The position numbers and the translations under genes were made by a program. From Rhodococcus coprophilus NBRC 100603 (GTDB lineage Bacteria > Actinomycetota > Actinomycetes > Mycobacteriales > Mycobacteriaceae): DNA of 64,000 bases. Under the pieces are notes generated by a model. It worked only from the letters and a program-made list of their open reading frames with translations, made no database searches and was not told the origin of the DNA. How positions within the stretch are numbered: the stretch's first letter is position 1; each line of letters starts with the position of its first letter. Positions 1 through 8,232 of the stretch are shown piece by piece. The stretch is from assembly GCF_001895045.1 (NCBI RefSeq), contig NZ_BDAM01000008.1, positions 124,001 through 188,000 on the forward strand, written 5' to 3'.

Positions 1-1201
1 CAAGATCGGCTGGCCGGCCGAGGACCTCGCGGGCTACGTGGACGGTGAGGCACACCCGATCACCCTCGACATGGAGTCGAACCCCTGGCACCTGCGCGAC
101 TACCAGGAGATGGCCGCCGATGCCTTCTGGGCGGGCGGATCGGGCGTGGTGGTCCTGCCGTGCGGGGCCGGAAAGACGATGGTCGGTGCTGCCGCCATGG
201 CCAAGGCCGGGGCCACGACGCTGATCCTGGTCACCAACACCGTCGCCGGGCGGCAGTGGAAGCGTGAACTGATCGCACGTACCTCCCTCACCGAGGAGGA
301 GATCGGCGAGTACTCCGGCGAGAAGAAGGAGATCCGCCCGGTCACGATCGCCACCTATCAGGTGATCACCCGCAAGACCAAGGGCGAGTACCGCAACCTC
401 GAGCTGTTCGACTCCCGCGACTGGGGGCTGATGATCTACGACGAGGTGCACCTGCTTCCCGCACCGGTGTTCCGGATGACCGCCGATCTGCAGTCGCGGC
501 GACGCCTGGGCCTCACCGCGACCCTCGTGCGCGAGGACGGCCGGGAAGGTGACGTGTTCTCCCTCATCGGCCCCAAGCGCTACGACGCGCCGTGGAAGGA
601 CATCGAGGCGCAGGGGTGGATCGCCCCGGCGGACTGCGTGGAAGTGCGGGTCACGCTCACCGACGCGGAGCGGATGGCCTACGCGGTCGCCGAACCGGAG
701 GAGCGGTACAAGCTGTGCTCGACCGCACGCACCAAGATTCCGGTGGTCGAGTCGATTCTCGCGAAACACGCGGGCGCTCCGACTCTGGTCATCGGTGCCT
801 ACATCGACCAGCTCGACGAGCTCGGTGCCGCCCTCGACGCCCCCGTCATCAAGGGGTCGACGCGCAACAAGGAACGCGAGGCGCTGTTCGACCGGTTCCG
901 TGCCGGCGAACTGGGTGTGCTCGTGGTGTCGAAGGTCGCGAACTTCTCCATCGATCTGCCCGAGGCGTCGGTCGCCGTGCAGGTGTCCGGAACGTTCGGC
1001 TCACGCCAAGAGGAAGCTCAGCGTCTCGGTCGGTTGCTGCGGCCCAAGCACGACGGCGGGCAGGCGCACTTCTACTCGGTGGTCTCCCGCGACACGCTCG
1101 ACGCCGAATACGCGGCTCACCGGCAGCGGTTCCTGGCGGAGCAAGGGTACGCGTACCGCATCACCGACGCCGACGACCTGCTCGGACCGCAGATCGGCTG
1201 A
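1..1201 (+). CDS. DNA repair helicase XPB, 3' part (5' end outside window)
   Basis: The reading frame is open from the first full codon at base 2, so only about the last 400 residues are present. Bacterial XPB is a superfamily 2 3'-5' DNA helicase related to eukaryotic XPB/ERCC3. Visible motifs in order: the pre-helicase DYQ, Walker A CGAGKT, the DEVH box, the LTAT coupling motif and the C-terminal motif VI QRLGRLLRPK. They cover both RecA-like lobes. The missing part is the N-terminal damage-recognition-like region. The upstream codons read KIGWPAEDLAGYV, which continues the mycobacterial XPB sequence, so the GTG at 38 is not the start. Family is certain; role in repair is inferred. Confidence 0.95.
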   Translation, partial: KIGWPAEDLAGYVDGEAHPITLDMESNPWHLRDYQEMAADAFWAGGSGVVVLPCGAGKTMVGAAAMAKAGATTLILVTNTVAGRQWKRELIARTSLTEEEIGEYSGEKKEIRPVTIATYQVITRKTKGEYRNLELFDSRDWGLMIYDEVHLLPAPVFRMTADLQSRRRLGLTATLVREDGREGDVFSLIGPKRYDAPWKDIEAQGWIAPADCVEVRVTLTDAERMAYAVAEPEERYKLCSTARTKIPVVESILAKHAGAPTLVIGAYIDQLDELGAALDAPVIKGSTRNKEREALFDRFRAGELGVLVVSKVANFSIDLPEASVAVQVSGTFGSRQEEAQRLGRLLRPKHDGGQAHFYSVVSRDTLDAEYAAHRQRFLAEQGYAYRITDADDLLGPQIG

Positions 1202-1257
1202 GGCCACTCGCGCGCGCCGGGACGGTTCCGCCGGGTTGCGGCGCACCCGCGTCCAAT

Positions 1258-1956
1258 ATGCTGGACAACGTGCGCCGATTCGAGTTTCCCGTCGACCTGT
1301 CCCATGCCAAGGCCGTGAACCAGACACTCGCGGAGGTGCGCAGTCTGCGCCGGTCCGCGGTGGTCGTGGCTCTGTTGTGCGGCGCGGGTGCGGTGTGGCT
1401 GTTCGTCCTCGGAAACACCTGGTCGTACATCGTCGGTTCGGTACTCGTCGTCGCTGCGGCAACGTCGGTGTGGGTCGCGTTGTGGGCCCCCCGCAAGGTC
1501 GGGACGATCGAGGAGCTCTACCACGACAGTCCGCTGGTTCCGGCGCTGGTCGCGAGGACACGCGCCCGCGGGCTCACCCTCCTTGCACTGATCGATATCG
1601 CCAAACCCACCGAGGACGCGCCGGACGGCGCGCAGCGGCATCATTACGCCCTGGTCACCCGCGACGTCCAGGCGATCCCCGGACACCGGGCCAAGGTGGG
1701 CGAACGCGTGCCGTGCGTCGCCGTCCTGTCCGACCGCACCACCCGCAACAAGTCCGGCGTGTGGCAGATGGTCAGCCCCATGCCGATCGCCTGGGCCACC
1801 CGCGATGCGGCGGTCCTGGCAAAGGCCACCGCAGCGATCGACGAAGCGGAGTGGTCTCTGCTCAAGTCCAAGCTGTCGTCCGCGGACGAGATCAACGCCA
1901 GCGACGAGCGCCGCGTCGAACTGGACCTGAAAGAGCTTCCCCCCGGACTGCGCTGA
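1258..1956 (+). CDS. DUF3239-like membrane protein
   Basis: A 232-residue protein starting at ATG 1258, 57 bases after the XPB stop. Two hydrophobic helices lie at roughly residues 34-52 and 57-75 (VVVALLCGAG, VLVVAAATSV). They are followed by a soluble domain of about 150 residues rich in charged residues, ending in LDLKELPPGLR. This architecture resembles the DUF3239 family of corynebacteria and mycobacteria, whose function is unknown. The longer open frame upstream of 1258 overlaps XPB and has no sign of being coding. Location is probably the cytoplasmic membrane. No catalytic motif was recognised. Confidence 0.75.
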   Translation: MLDNVRRFEFPVDLSHAKAVNQTLAEVRSLRRSAVVVALLCGAGAVWLFVLGNTWSYIVGSVLVVAAATSVWVALWAPRKVGTIEELYHDSPLVPALVARTRARGLTLLALIDIAKPTEDAPDGAQRHHYALVTRDVQAIPGHRAKVGERVPCVAVLSDRTTRNKSGVWQMVSPMPIAWATRDAAVLAKATAAIDEAEWSLLKSKLSSADEINASDERRVELDLKELPPGLR

Positions 1957-2039
1957 GGTCCGGCCCTCGCTGCTCACCGATGGCACGATCGTCCTCTCCG
2001 TGCCCGGACGCGGAGAGGACGACGCGATCGAATCGCGCG

Positions 2040-3026
2040 CTACGCGAGGTGCGGAAGCACTTCCTTCTCGAGCAGTTCGATGCCTGTCGTGTCGTACGCC
2101 GCCTCGGGGAAGTAGAAGATCGCGTATTCCAGGCCCTGCTTCTGCAGCGCAGTGAGGTTCTCGACGATCTGCTCGGGTGTGCCCACCGCGGGCATCCCAC
2201 GGAACGCACTCAGCGCGCCGTCCGCCTTCTCCGCACCGACGATCGGTTCGAGTCGTGCCCGCAGCGCGTCGAGCCTGTCCTGCACCTCGGCCTCGGTACG
2301 GCCGATCGCGACGTTGTAGTTCGCCGACCGCACGATCGCATCGAAATCCGTACCGACATCGGCGCAATGCTCCCGCAGGATTCTCGATTTGTGGGCGAAG
2401 CCTTCGGGGGTGCCGTCGAAGTTGGTGTACTGCGCGTATTTTGCCGCAATCTTCAACGTGACCTTCTCGCCGCCGCCGGCGATCCACAGCGGGATGCCGC
2501 CCTCCTGGAGAGGCAGCGGCCGCACGATCGCGCCGTCGACCTGGTAGTGCTTGCCGTCGAGGGTCGCCTTCCCCGTGGTCCAGGCCTGCTTGAAGATCTG
2601 CACCCCTTCGTCGAGGCGGCGTAGGCGTTCGCCGGCGGACGGGAAACCGTAACCGTAGGCGCGCCATTCCTGCTCGTACCATCCGCCGCCGATACCCATC
2701 TCCACTCGCCCACCGGAGATGATGTCGGCGGTCGCCGCCACCTTCGCGAGGTAGGCAGGGTTCCGGTAGCTCATCGCGGTGCACATCTGGCCGAGTCGCA
2801 CCCGGTCGGTAACCGCACCGAACGCGGACACCAGCGTCCACGCCTCGTGGGTGGCTTCGTCGGTGGGTTCGGGAACGGTGTGGAAGTGGTCGTACACCCA
2901 GATCGATTCCCACGGGCCGCGGTCGGCGCGCAGCGCGAGATCGCGCATGACCGGCCACTGCTCGGCAGGATCGATACCGACGAGGTCCAATCTCCAGCCC
3001 TGAGGAACGAAAAGTCCGAAGCGCAT
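2040..3026 (-). CDS. LLM-class F420-dependent oxidoreductase
   Basis: A 328-residue luciferase-like monooxygenase-fold protein. It starts MRFGLFVPQGWRLDL, has the WESIWVYDHFHT segment typical of the actinobacterial F420-dependent group and the glycine-rich RVEMGIGGGWYEQEW loop, and ends in EKEVLPHLA. Such enzymes use coenzyme F420 (sometimes FMN) to reduce or oxidise small organic substrates in the cytosol; the substrate cannot be read from sequence. ATG 3026 has a good ribosome binding site, AAGGA, six bases upstream. Three tandem dyads lie 40-96 bases upstream of the start codon and probably control it. It is transcribed away from the convergent DUF3239 gene. Confidence 0.88.
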   Translation of the reverse strand: MRFGLFVPQGWRLDLVGIDPAEQWPVMRDLALRADRGPWESIWVYDHFHTVPEPTDEATHEAWTLVSAFGAVTDRVRLGQMCTAMSYRNPAYLAKVAATADIISGGRVEMGIGGGWYEQEWRAYGYGFPSAGERLRRLDEGVQIFKQAWTTGKATLDGKHYQVDGAIVRPLPLQEGGIPLWIAGGGEKVTLKIAAKYAQYTNFDGTPEGFAHKSRILREHCADVGTDFDAIVRSANYNVAIGRTEAEVQDRLDALRARLEPIVGAEKADGALSAFRGMPAVGTPEQIVENLTALQKQGLEYAIFYFPEAAYDTTGIELLEKEVLPHLA

Positions 3027-3065
3027 GTGGGTCCTTCACTCGAATCGAGGGTCTGTGCCCCTTGT

Positions 3066-3122
3066 TACCCGGCCAAGTATTCAGCTACCCGGCCAAGTAT
3101 TCAGCTACCCGGCCAAGTATTC
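3066..3122. promoter_or_regulatory. Three tandem 20-bp-spaced dyads (candidate operator)
   Basis: The 14-base element TACCCGGCCAAGTA begins at 3066, 3086 and 3106, inside a 20-base unit that repeats twice in full and once for 17 bases. Each element is a near-palindrome of form TAC-N2-GGCC-N2-GTA, and the spacing of 20 bases is close to two helical turns. The array sits between the NUDIX stop and the LLM oxidoreductase start. It is therefore in the promoter region of the oxidoreductase and suits cooperative binding by a dimeric regulator. The regulator is not identifiable. Confidence 0.6.
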
Positions 3123-3208
3123 CGGAACGGTGCGAGCGCCGCCCGCCGATCCGCCGGGCGGGAACGCGACGACCAGGTGAAGGATTCGTATCCCTCTGCC
3201 GGATAGCG

Positions 3209-3700
3209 TTATTCGGTTCTGTACTGCCGGCCCGCGTCGTCGAGCCTCGCCCGTAACGACACGAGGAGCGGACGTTGCCCCTTGACCAGCTTGGTCTCTG
3301 CATCGGACATCCCGATCCAGCGCGCGTCGTCGACTTCGGGGATCGTCAGCGTCTTCCCCGAGCGCGGCGGCCACTCGATTTCACACGTGTTGCTCCCGAC
3401 GAACTCGAGTTCGGCCGACGTCTCGCCCACGTAGATGCTCACGACCTTGCCGGACGCCTGGCGATAGCGACCGAGCAACGACAACGGCACGTCCGGGGCG
3501 GGAAAGCCGCATTCCTCCTCGAACTCGCGCAACGCGATCTCCCGAGGCTCCTCTTCGAGGCCGTATTCGCCTTTGGGCACCGACCACGCCGCGGTGTCCT
3601 TGCCCGTCCAGTACGGACCACCGGGATGCACGAGCCACAGTTCCAGCAGTCCGGTGGCGTCGATGCGGTAGAGCAGCAGACCTGCGCTCGTCGCCGGCAT
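3209..3700 (-). CDS. NUDIX hydrolase
   Basis: A 163-residue single-domain protein with a perfect Nudix box: G-x5-E-x7-REFEEECGF, at about residues 44-66. The box binds divalent metal and hydrolyses a nucleoside-diphosphate-linked bond. The N-terminal SAGLLLYRID and the VHPGGPYWTG segment resemble the group that acts on diadenosine polyphosphates or (d)NDP derivatives, but the substrate is not deducible. It starts at ATG 3700 and is separated from the downstream LLM gene by 182 bases holding the tandem dyads, so the two are probably separate transcripts. Confidence 0.92.
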   Translation of the reverse strand: MPATSAGLLLYRIDATGLLELWLVHPGGPYWTGKDTAAWSVPKGEYGLEEEPREIALREFEEECGFPAPDVPLSLLGRYRQASGKVVSIYVGETSAELEFVGSNTCEIEWPPRSGKTLTIPEVDDARWIGMSDAETKLVKGQRPLLVSLRARLDDAGRQYRTE

Positions 3701-3779
3701 CGCTCACCTCCCTGGACCGTCCGGTTCACACCCCCGGACTCCGGTCCGCGACGGTGATCCGGCTCGTAGCATCGAGAAT

Positions 3780-4703
3780 ATGCGCGCTTCCGGCCTCGCG
3801 GAATCATTCGAGCAACACCGCGTCCACCTCCTGTCGGTCGCGTATCGCCTGACCGGCAGTGTCGCGGACGCCGAGGATGCCGTGCAGGACTCCTGGCTCC
3901 GGCTCGCCACCGTCGACGCCTCGGAGATCGGCGATCTGCGCGCATGGCTCACCACCGTGGTGGGCCGGCTGTGCCTCGACAAGCTCCGGTCCGCAGCAGT
4001 GCGACGCGAGAAGTACGTGGGGCAGTGGCTGCCCGAACCGATCGTGACCCCGCTGTCCGGTACAGGACCGGTCGATCCGCTCGAACAGGTGGTCCGGAAC
4101 GAGGACAACCGGCTTGCCGCGCTGATCGTCCTCGACGTGCTCCCACCTTCACAGCGCATCGCATTCGTGTTGCACGACGGATTCGGGATGCCGTTCGACG
4201 AGATCGCGCGCATGCTCGGTATCTCGTCGCCGGCAGCACGGCAACTCGCCTCCCGCGCTCGTCGCACCGTGGCCGATACACCGCCCCCGACGCCGGCCGC
4301 CGAGCACGACAACGCCGTCGCGGTGCTGATGGCGGCGTTCGCCGCAGGCGACATCGACAGCGTGATCGCGGCGCTGCACCCCGAGGCCAGACTGGTCGCC
4401 GACGCCGGCGGTACCACCTCGACCGCCCTCAACGTCGTGGTCGGTGCGAACAAGTTCGCTCGCTTCTTCATTGGGTTGACGCGCCGCTACGGGGCGGGGT
4501 CGTTCGCGGCGTTCGAACCGGTCCGTGTCAACGGTGAACTGGGGCTGCTCAACCACGGGCTGCGCGCGGACGACACCCACCGCGGATATCCGGCGCGGGT
4601 GACGGCGTGCACTGTCCGAGACGGCCGCGTGTGGGCCGCCTACGACCTCGCCAACCCGGAGAAACTCCGGCGCGGTGTCCTCGTGCCTTTGGGGCACAGC
4701 TGA
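3780..4703 (+). CDS. ECF sigma factor, ECF41/SigJ type with fused SnoaL-like domain
   Basis: A 307-residue sigma-70 family protein. Region 2 is at about residues 8-75 (AYRLTGSVADAEDAVQDSWLRL), and region 4 at about 110-165 contains the helix-turn-helix MPFDEIARMLGISSPAARQL. A C-terminal SnoaL/NTF2-like domain fills the rest. The ECF41 hallmarks are present: WLPEP at residues 83-87 in the linker, the DAGG segment of the SnoaL domain, and NPEKL at 292-296. In this group the fused C-terminal domain modulates activity in place of a separate anti-sigma factor. A carboxymuconolactone decarboxylase gene lies two genes away, as is usual for the group, and carries a matching promoter. Confidence 0.93.
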   Translation: MRASGLAESFEQHRVHLLSVAYRLTGSVADAEDAVQDSWLRLATVDASEIGDLRAWLTTVVGRLCLDKLRSAAVRREKYVGQWLPEPIVTPLSGTGPVDPLEQVVRNEDNRLAALIVLDVLPPSQRIAFVLHDGFGMPFDEIARMLGISSPAARQLASRARRTVADTPPPTPAAEHDNAVAVLMAAFAAGDIDSVIAALHPEARLVADAGGTTSTALNVVVGANKFARFFIGLTRRYGAGSFAAFEPVRVNGELGLLNHGLRADDTHRGYPARVTACTVRDGRVWAAYDLANPEKLRRGVLVPLGHS

Positions 4704-4745
4704 ATCCGCGCCCGGGCGCGGGCGACCACCCCTAGGCTCGGGAAC

Positions 4746-5162
4746 ATGGAACAACGCCTCAGCTTCGTGACTCTCGCCGTGGAGGACGTCGACCGGGCCC
4801 GCGAATTCTATGTGGACGGACTGGGCTGGTCCGCGTTCATCGAAGAACCCGACGAGGTCGTGATGATCCGTGTCGGCGCCCACGTGATCCTGTCGCTTTG
4901 GGCCCGAACGGAATTCGAATCGGAGGTGGGCCCGATCTCCCGCACCGGGGTTCCGCCCGTCACGCTCGCCCACAACGTCGCGACCCGCGGCGAGGTGGAC
5001 GACGTGCTCGAGACGGCTCGACGGGCGGGCGCCGATCCGGTCGGCGAGGGCACCGAGCGTGTGTGGGGCGGCTACACGGGCTACTTCGCCGACCCGGACG
5101 GCTTTCGGTGGGAGATCGCCTGGAATCCCGGCTCGATCGCCGAGATCGTCGTACCCGAGTAA
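4746..5162 (+). CDS. VOC (glyoxalase/bleomycin-resistance) family protein
   Basis: A 138-residue vicinal-oxygen-chelate fold protein made of two beta-alpha-beta-beta-beta modules. The first is LSFVTLAVEDVDRAREFYVDGLGW and the second ends in GYTGYFADPDGFRWEIAWNP, where the conserved DPDG and the Glu of WEIAW are the usual metal-side residues. The first-module metal ligand is not clear. It starts at ATG 4746, 42 bases after the ECF41 sigma gene on the same strand, so it may be co-transcribed with it. The stop codon is one base from the convergent decarboxylase stop. Substrate unknown. Confidence 0.88.
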   Translation: MEQRLSFVTLAVEDVDRAREFYVDGLGWSAFIEEPDEVVMIRVGAHVILSLWARTEFESEVGPISRTGVPPVTLAHNVATRGEVDDVLETARRAGADPVGEGTERVWGGYTGYFADPDGFRWEIAWNPGSIAEIVVPE

Positions 5163-5163
5163 C

Positions 5164-5754
5164 TCACTTTCCCGTCGCGTCGGCTTCGTCCGCCCACGGC
5201 ACACGGCACGCATCGGTACTGAACCCCTGCTCGTGGATGCCGAGGGCCGAGTTCATGCGACCGCGCAGGTTCTCGAGCGCGATCTGGTAGGTCAATTCGA
5301 CCACGCCCGCAGACCCGAATCTGCGTTGGAGATCGGCGACCTGATCGTCGGTCACCGTGGCGGCGACGTCACCGGTCATCGCGTCCGCATATTCGATCGC
5401 TGCCCTCTCGTCGTCGCTGTACAGGTCAGATGTCGCGTAGTCGGCGATGTGGGCGAGCCGGTCGGTGTCGAGACCGTCGAGCCGTTGCAGCATGGTTCCG
5501 AAGTCGATGCACCAGGAACATCCGAGCGTCCACGCGACTCGGTACACCGCGATCTCCCGTACGTTCGCCGGCAGCACCTTCGAAGCCCGCTCGACGAGCA
5601 TCTCGTGCACCGCGCTCGCCCGCATCAGTGCGGGGTGGTGCGCGAGGACCGTGAAGGGTTCGGGAACCACCCCGAAGCGGCGCGCGGCATAGGTGTAGCT
5701 CGCGCGGGTCATCAGGTTCGCGTGCTCCGGAGTCACCGGTTCGATTCGTGGCAT
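5164..5754 (-). CDS. Carboxymuconolactone decarboxylase/AhpD-like protein
   Basis: A 196-residue AhpD-like all-helical protein with the redox motif C79-S-W-C82 in the segment WTLGCSWCIDFGTML. Such proteins act as peroxidase partners or decarboxylases in the cytosol. The start at ATG 5754 is preferred over a longer frame because AGGAGG lies six bases upstream. Proteins of this family are the typical genomic partners and regulon members of ECF41 sigma factors, and this gene has a close match to the ECF41 promoter about 70 bases upstream. It is convergent with the VOC gene and divergent from dapC. Confidence 0.92.
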   Translation of the reverse strand: MPRIEPVTPEHANLMTRASYTYAARRFGVVPEPFTVLAHHPALMRASAVHEMLVERASKVLPANVREIAVYRVAWTLGCSWCIDFGTMLQRLDGLDTDRLAHIADYATSDLYSDDERAAIEYADAMTGDVAATVTDDQVADLQRRFGSAGVVELTYQIALENLRGRMNSALGIHEQGFSTDACRVPWADEADATGK

Positions 5755-5821
5755 GACGTCCTCCTGGGTCGGTCGCGGCCCGGAACTCCTCGCCGGTTCC
5801 GGAAGAGCCGTTCTCGGGGGA

Positions 5822-5848
5822 GACGAGATAGCCGTCCCGAATGTGACG
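5822..5848 (-). promoter_or_regulatory. Predicted ECF41-dependent promoter of the CMD gene
   Basis: Read on the minus strand, CGTCACA (5848-5842) is followed by exactly 16 bases and then CGTC (5825-5822). The published ECF41 promoter, as I recall it, is TGTCACA-N16-CGTC, so only the first base of the upstream element differs. The -10 element lies 67 bases before the decarboxylase start codon, and the element is oriented toward that gene. Confidence 0.65.
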
Positions 5849-5871
5849 CGCCGGACGCTAGGCTTCACGGC

Positions 5872-7065
5872 GTGGCTGATTCGAGGAGACCGGGGGCAGT
5901 ACGCACCGTCGCCCGGTTACGACCGTTCGCGTCGACGATCTTCGCCGAGATGACCGAACTCGCGGTCCGGCACGAGGCCATCAATCTGGGCCAGGGGTTC
6001 CCGGACGTCGACGGCCCCCCGGAAATGCTCGAAGTCGCACGGCAGGCCATCGCGGACGGTGTCAACCAGTACCCGCCGGGGTCGGGTATCCCGGCGCTGC
6101 GTCGGGCCGTCGCCACCGATCGTGCCGCCCGTTACGGACTCGAGCACGATCCCGACGGTGAAGTCCTCGTCACCGTCGGAGCGACGGAAGCGATCAGCGC
6201 GGCCATCCTCGGCCTGGTCGAGCCGGGCCAGGAGGTCCTGCTGACCGAGCCGTACTACGACTCCTACGCCGCGGCGGTCGCACTGGCCGGGGCGACGCGC
6301 CGGACCGTCGCACTGACTCGCGACGGGGCCGGTTTCGTCCTCGATGTCGACGCGTTGCGCGCCGCGATCACCGACCGCACGCGCATGCTCGTCGTCAACA
6401 CGCCGCACAACCCCACCGGGACCGTGTACGACGAGGAGTCGCTGATCGCTCTCGCCGAACTCGCATGCGAACACGACCTGCTGGTGCTGTCGGACGAGGT
6501 GTACGAGCACCTGGTCTTCGACGGGCGGCGGCACATCCCGCTCGCGTCGCTGCCGGGTATGGCGCAGCGTACGGTGACCGTGTCGAGCGCGGCGAAGACG
6601 TTCAACGTCACCGGATGGAAAATCGGCTGGGCACTCGGCCCCCGCGAGTTGATCGACGGGGTGCGTGCCGCGAAGCAATTCCTGACCTTCGTGGGCGGGG
6701 CGCCGTTCCAGCCCGCCGTCGCCCACGCCCTGACCCACGAACAGGCGTGGATCGGCTCGATGCGCGACGACCTGCAACGCAAACGCACCTTGCTGTCCAG
6801 TGCACTGAAAGATGCAGGATTCGGTGTACTCGACTCGGCGGGAACCTATTTCGTGTGCGCCGACCTGACACCGCTCGGTTACCGCGACGGCATCGCGTTC
6901 TGCCGCGAACTCCCGGAACGGATCGGGGTCGCCGCGGTGCCGGTCAGCGTGTTCGTCGACGACACGAAGGCGTGGAACCACCTGGTGCGATTCGCGTTCT
7001 GCAAGCGGGACGACGTACTCGAGGAAGCGGTAGGCCGGTTGCGCACACTGCCCGAGGCCGTCTAG
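5872..7065 (+). CDS. dapC: PLP-dependent aminotransferase, DapC-like (N-succinyldiaminopimelate aminotransferase)
   Basis: A 397-residue fold-type I aminotransferase. It matches the mycobacterial DapC sequence closely, with the segments LGQGFPD, NQYPPGSG, VTVGATEAI, NTPHNPTGTVY, LSDEVYEHLVFDG and SSAAKTFNVTGWKIGW. The lysine in SSAAK is the PLP Schiff-base residue. DapC transfers an amino group from glutamate to N-succinyl-2-amino-6-ketopimelate in the lysine/diaminopimelate pathway, feeding peptidoglycan. The GTG at 5872 gives a length equal to the mycobacterial protein; the open frame extends further upstream but overlaps the divergent promoter. Related aminotransferases of the kynurenine/glutamine class are the main alternative. 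Confidence 0.85.
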   Translation: MADSRRPGAVRTVARLRPFASTIFAEMTELAVRHEAINLGQGFPDVDGPPEMLEVARQAIADGVNQYPPGSGIPALRRAVATDRAARYGLEHDPDGEVLVTVGATEAISAAILGLVEPGQEVLLTEPYYDSYAAAVALAGATRRTVALTRDGAGFVLDVDALRAAITDRTRMLVVNTPHNPTGTVYDEESLIALAELACEHDLLVLSDEVYEHLVFDGRRHIPLASLPGMAQRTVTVSSAAKTFNVTGWKIGWALGPRELIDGVRAAKQFLTFVGGAPFQPAVAHALTHEQAWIGSMRDDLQRKRTLLSSALKDAGFGVLDSAGTYFVCADLTPLGYRDGIAFCRELPERIGVAAVPVSVFVDDTKAWNHLVRFAFCKRDDVLEEAVGRLRTLPEAV

Positions 7066-7068
7066 ACC

Positions 7069-8073
7069 ATGTCGCGGCCCACCATTCCGTCCGATTTCGT
7101 GTCGCGGGCGGTCCGCACCGGCGCCGACGCCGGAATCGACCTGCAGCCTGCCCTGGATGCGGCCCGCATCAGCCGCGCGGTCCTCGCACACCCCCATGCG
7201 CGGCTCACGCCGGCGCAGGTCAGCCGGTTCACGCAGATGGCATGGCAGATCACGGACGACGAATTGTTCGGGCTCGCACCGGGCCCGGTGCCTCGCGGAA
7301 TGTTCCGTGTGATGTGCCTGACCTTGATCCACTCTCCCGACCTGTCTCGCGCGCTCAGCCGCATGGTCGAGGTCAACCACGTGGTGCGTTCGCTTCCCCA
7401 GTTGTCGCTGACCCCGGGTGAGACGACCACCTATCTCGATATAGCTCTGCCCGAGGTGGTCGACGAGAAGACACGCGTGACCGTCGACTTTTTGTTGATG
7501 CTCCTGCACCGGTTCGCGGCGTGGCTGGTCGGCGGCAGAGTCCGGTTGGAGTCGGTGATGATGCCGTACGCCGAACCCGACCACGTGCTCGCCCGGAGTT
7601 ACGACGCGATGTTCGGCGTCCCAGTGACATTCGGTGCCGGGCGCGCAGCACTGGAGATCCACAATTCGGCACTCACGTCGCCACTCGTGCAATCCGAGGA
7701 ATCACTCGACGAATATCTCCGTGACTCCCCCAATTTGATTCTCTCCGAACGGGACTACGAGTCGACCGTGTCCGCGCAGGTTCGTCGCATCTTCGAATCC
7801 GGGATCAACGGACGCACCGCGACGGCGGAGGACATCGCGGGGATGCTCACGGTGAGCCCACCGCACCTACGCCGATTGCTGCGCCAGGAGGGCACATCGC
7901 TCGGGCAGCTGCGTGAGGAAGTGCTCCGCGATCTCGCGATTGCCGGATTGCGACGCGGCGAGCCCGTCGACGACCTGTCGGCCCGCCTCGGGTTCTCCGA
8001 GCCGAGCGCGTTCCGGCGCGCATTCAAACGGTGGACGGGCAACACCCCCAGCACCTATCGCGCACACCGATGA
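7069..8073 (+). CDS. AraC-family transcriptional regulator
   Basis: A 334-residue regulator starting three bases after the dapC stop, so it is probably co-transcribed. The N-terminal 200 residues look like the arabinose-binding-like domain found in VirS/ArgR-type AraC proteins, with RFTQMAWQITDDELFGL near residue 57. The C-terminal 90 residues hold the double helix-turn-helix of the family: TAEDIAGMLTVSPPHLRRLL and LSARLGFSEPSAFRRAFKRWTGNTPS. The ligand and targets are unknown. The neighbouring ectoine hydroxylase gene 160 bases downstream on the same strand is a possible target. Confidence 0.92.
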   Translation: MSRPTIPSDFVSRAVRTGADAGIDLQPALDAARISRAVLAHPHARLTPAQVSRFTQMAWQITDDELFGLAPGPVPRGMFRVMCLTLIHSPDLSRALSRMVEVNHVVRSLPQLSLTPGETTTYLDIALPEVVDEKTRVTVDFLLMLLHRFAAWLVGGRVRLESVMMPYAEPDHVLARSYDAMFGVPVTFGAGRAALEIHNSALTSPLVQSEESLDEYLRDSPNLILSERDYESTVSAQVRRIFESGINGRTATAEDIAGMLTVSPPHLRRLLRQEGTSLGQLREEVLRDLAIAGLRRGEPVDDLSARLGFSEPSAFRRAFKRWTGNTPSTYRAHR

Positions 8074-8232
8074 CGAGCCGCTTTCGCGACGACCGGCCCT
8101 GAGGAGTACACCCTCTCAGGTCGCCGATAACGGAATCTGCACGGCATCCGCCCAGCTTGCATAACCGCACGGGGAATGGGAACGTCGGAAGAAGTGAAAC
8201 TCTGTCGACGCGGGAGAGGGTGAAGCTCCGTT

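Noticed and set aside
1117-3039. Long minus-strand frame of 640 codons opposite the DUF3239 gene and out of frame with the LLM gene
   Set aside because: It is very rich in Arg, Pro and Ala and overlaps real genes in both directions, as expected for shadow frames in high-GC DNA.
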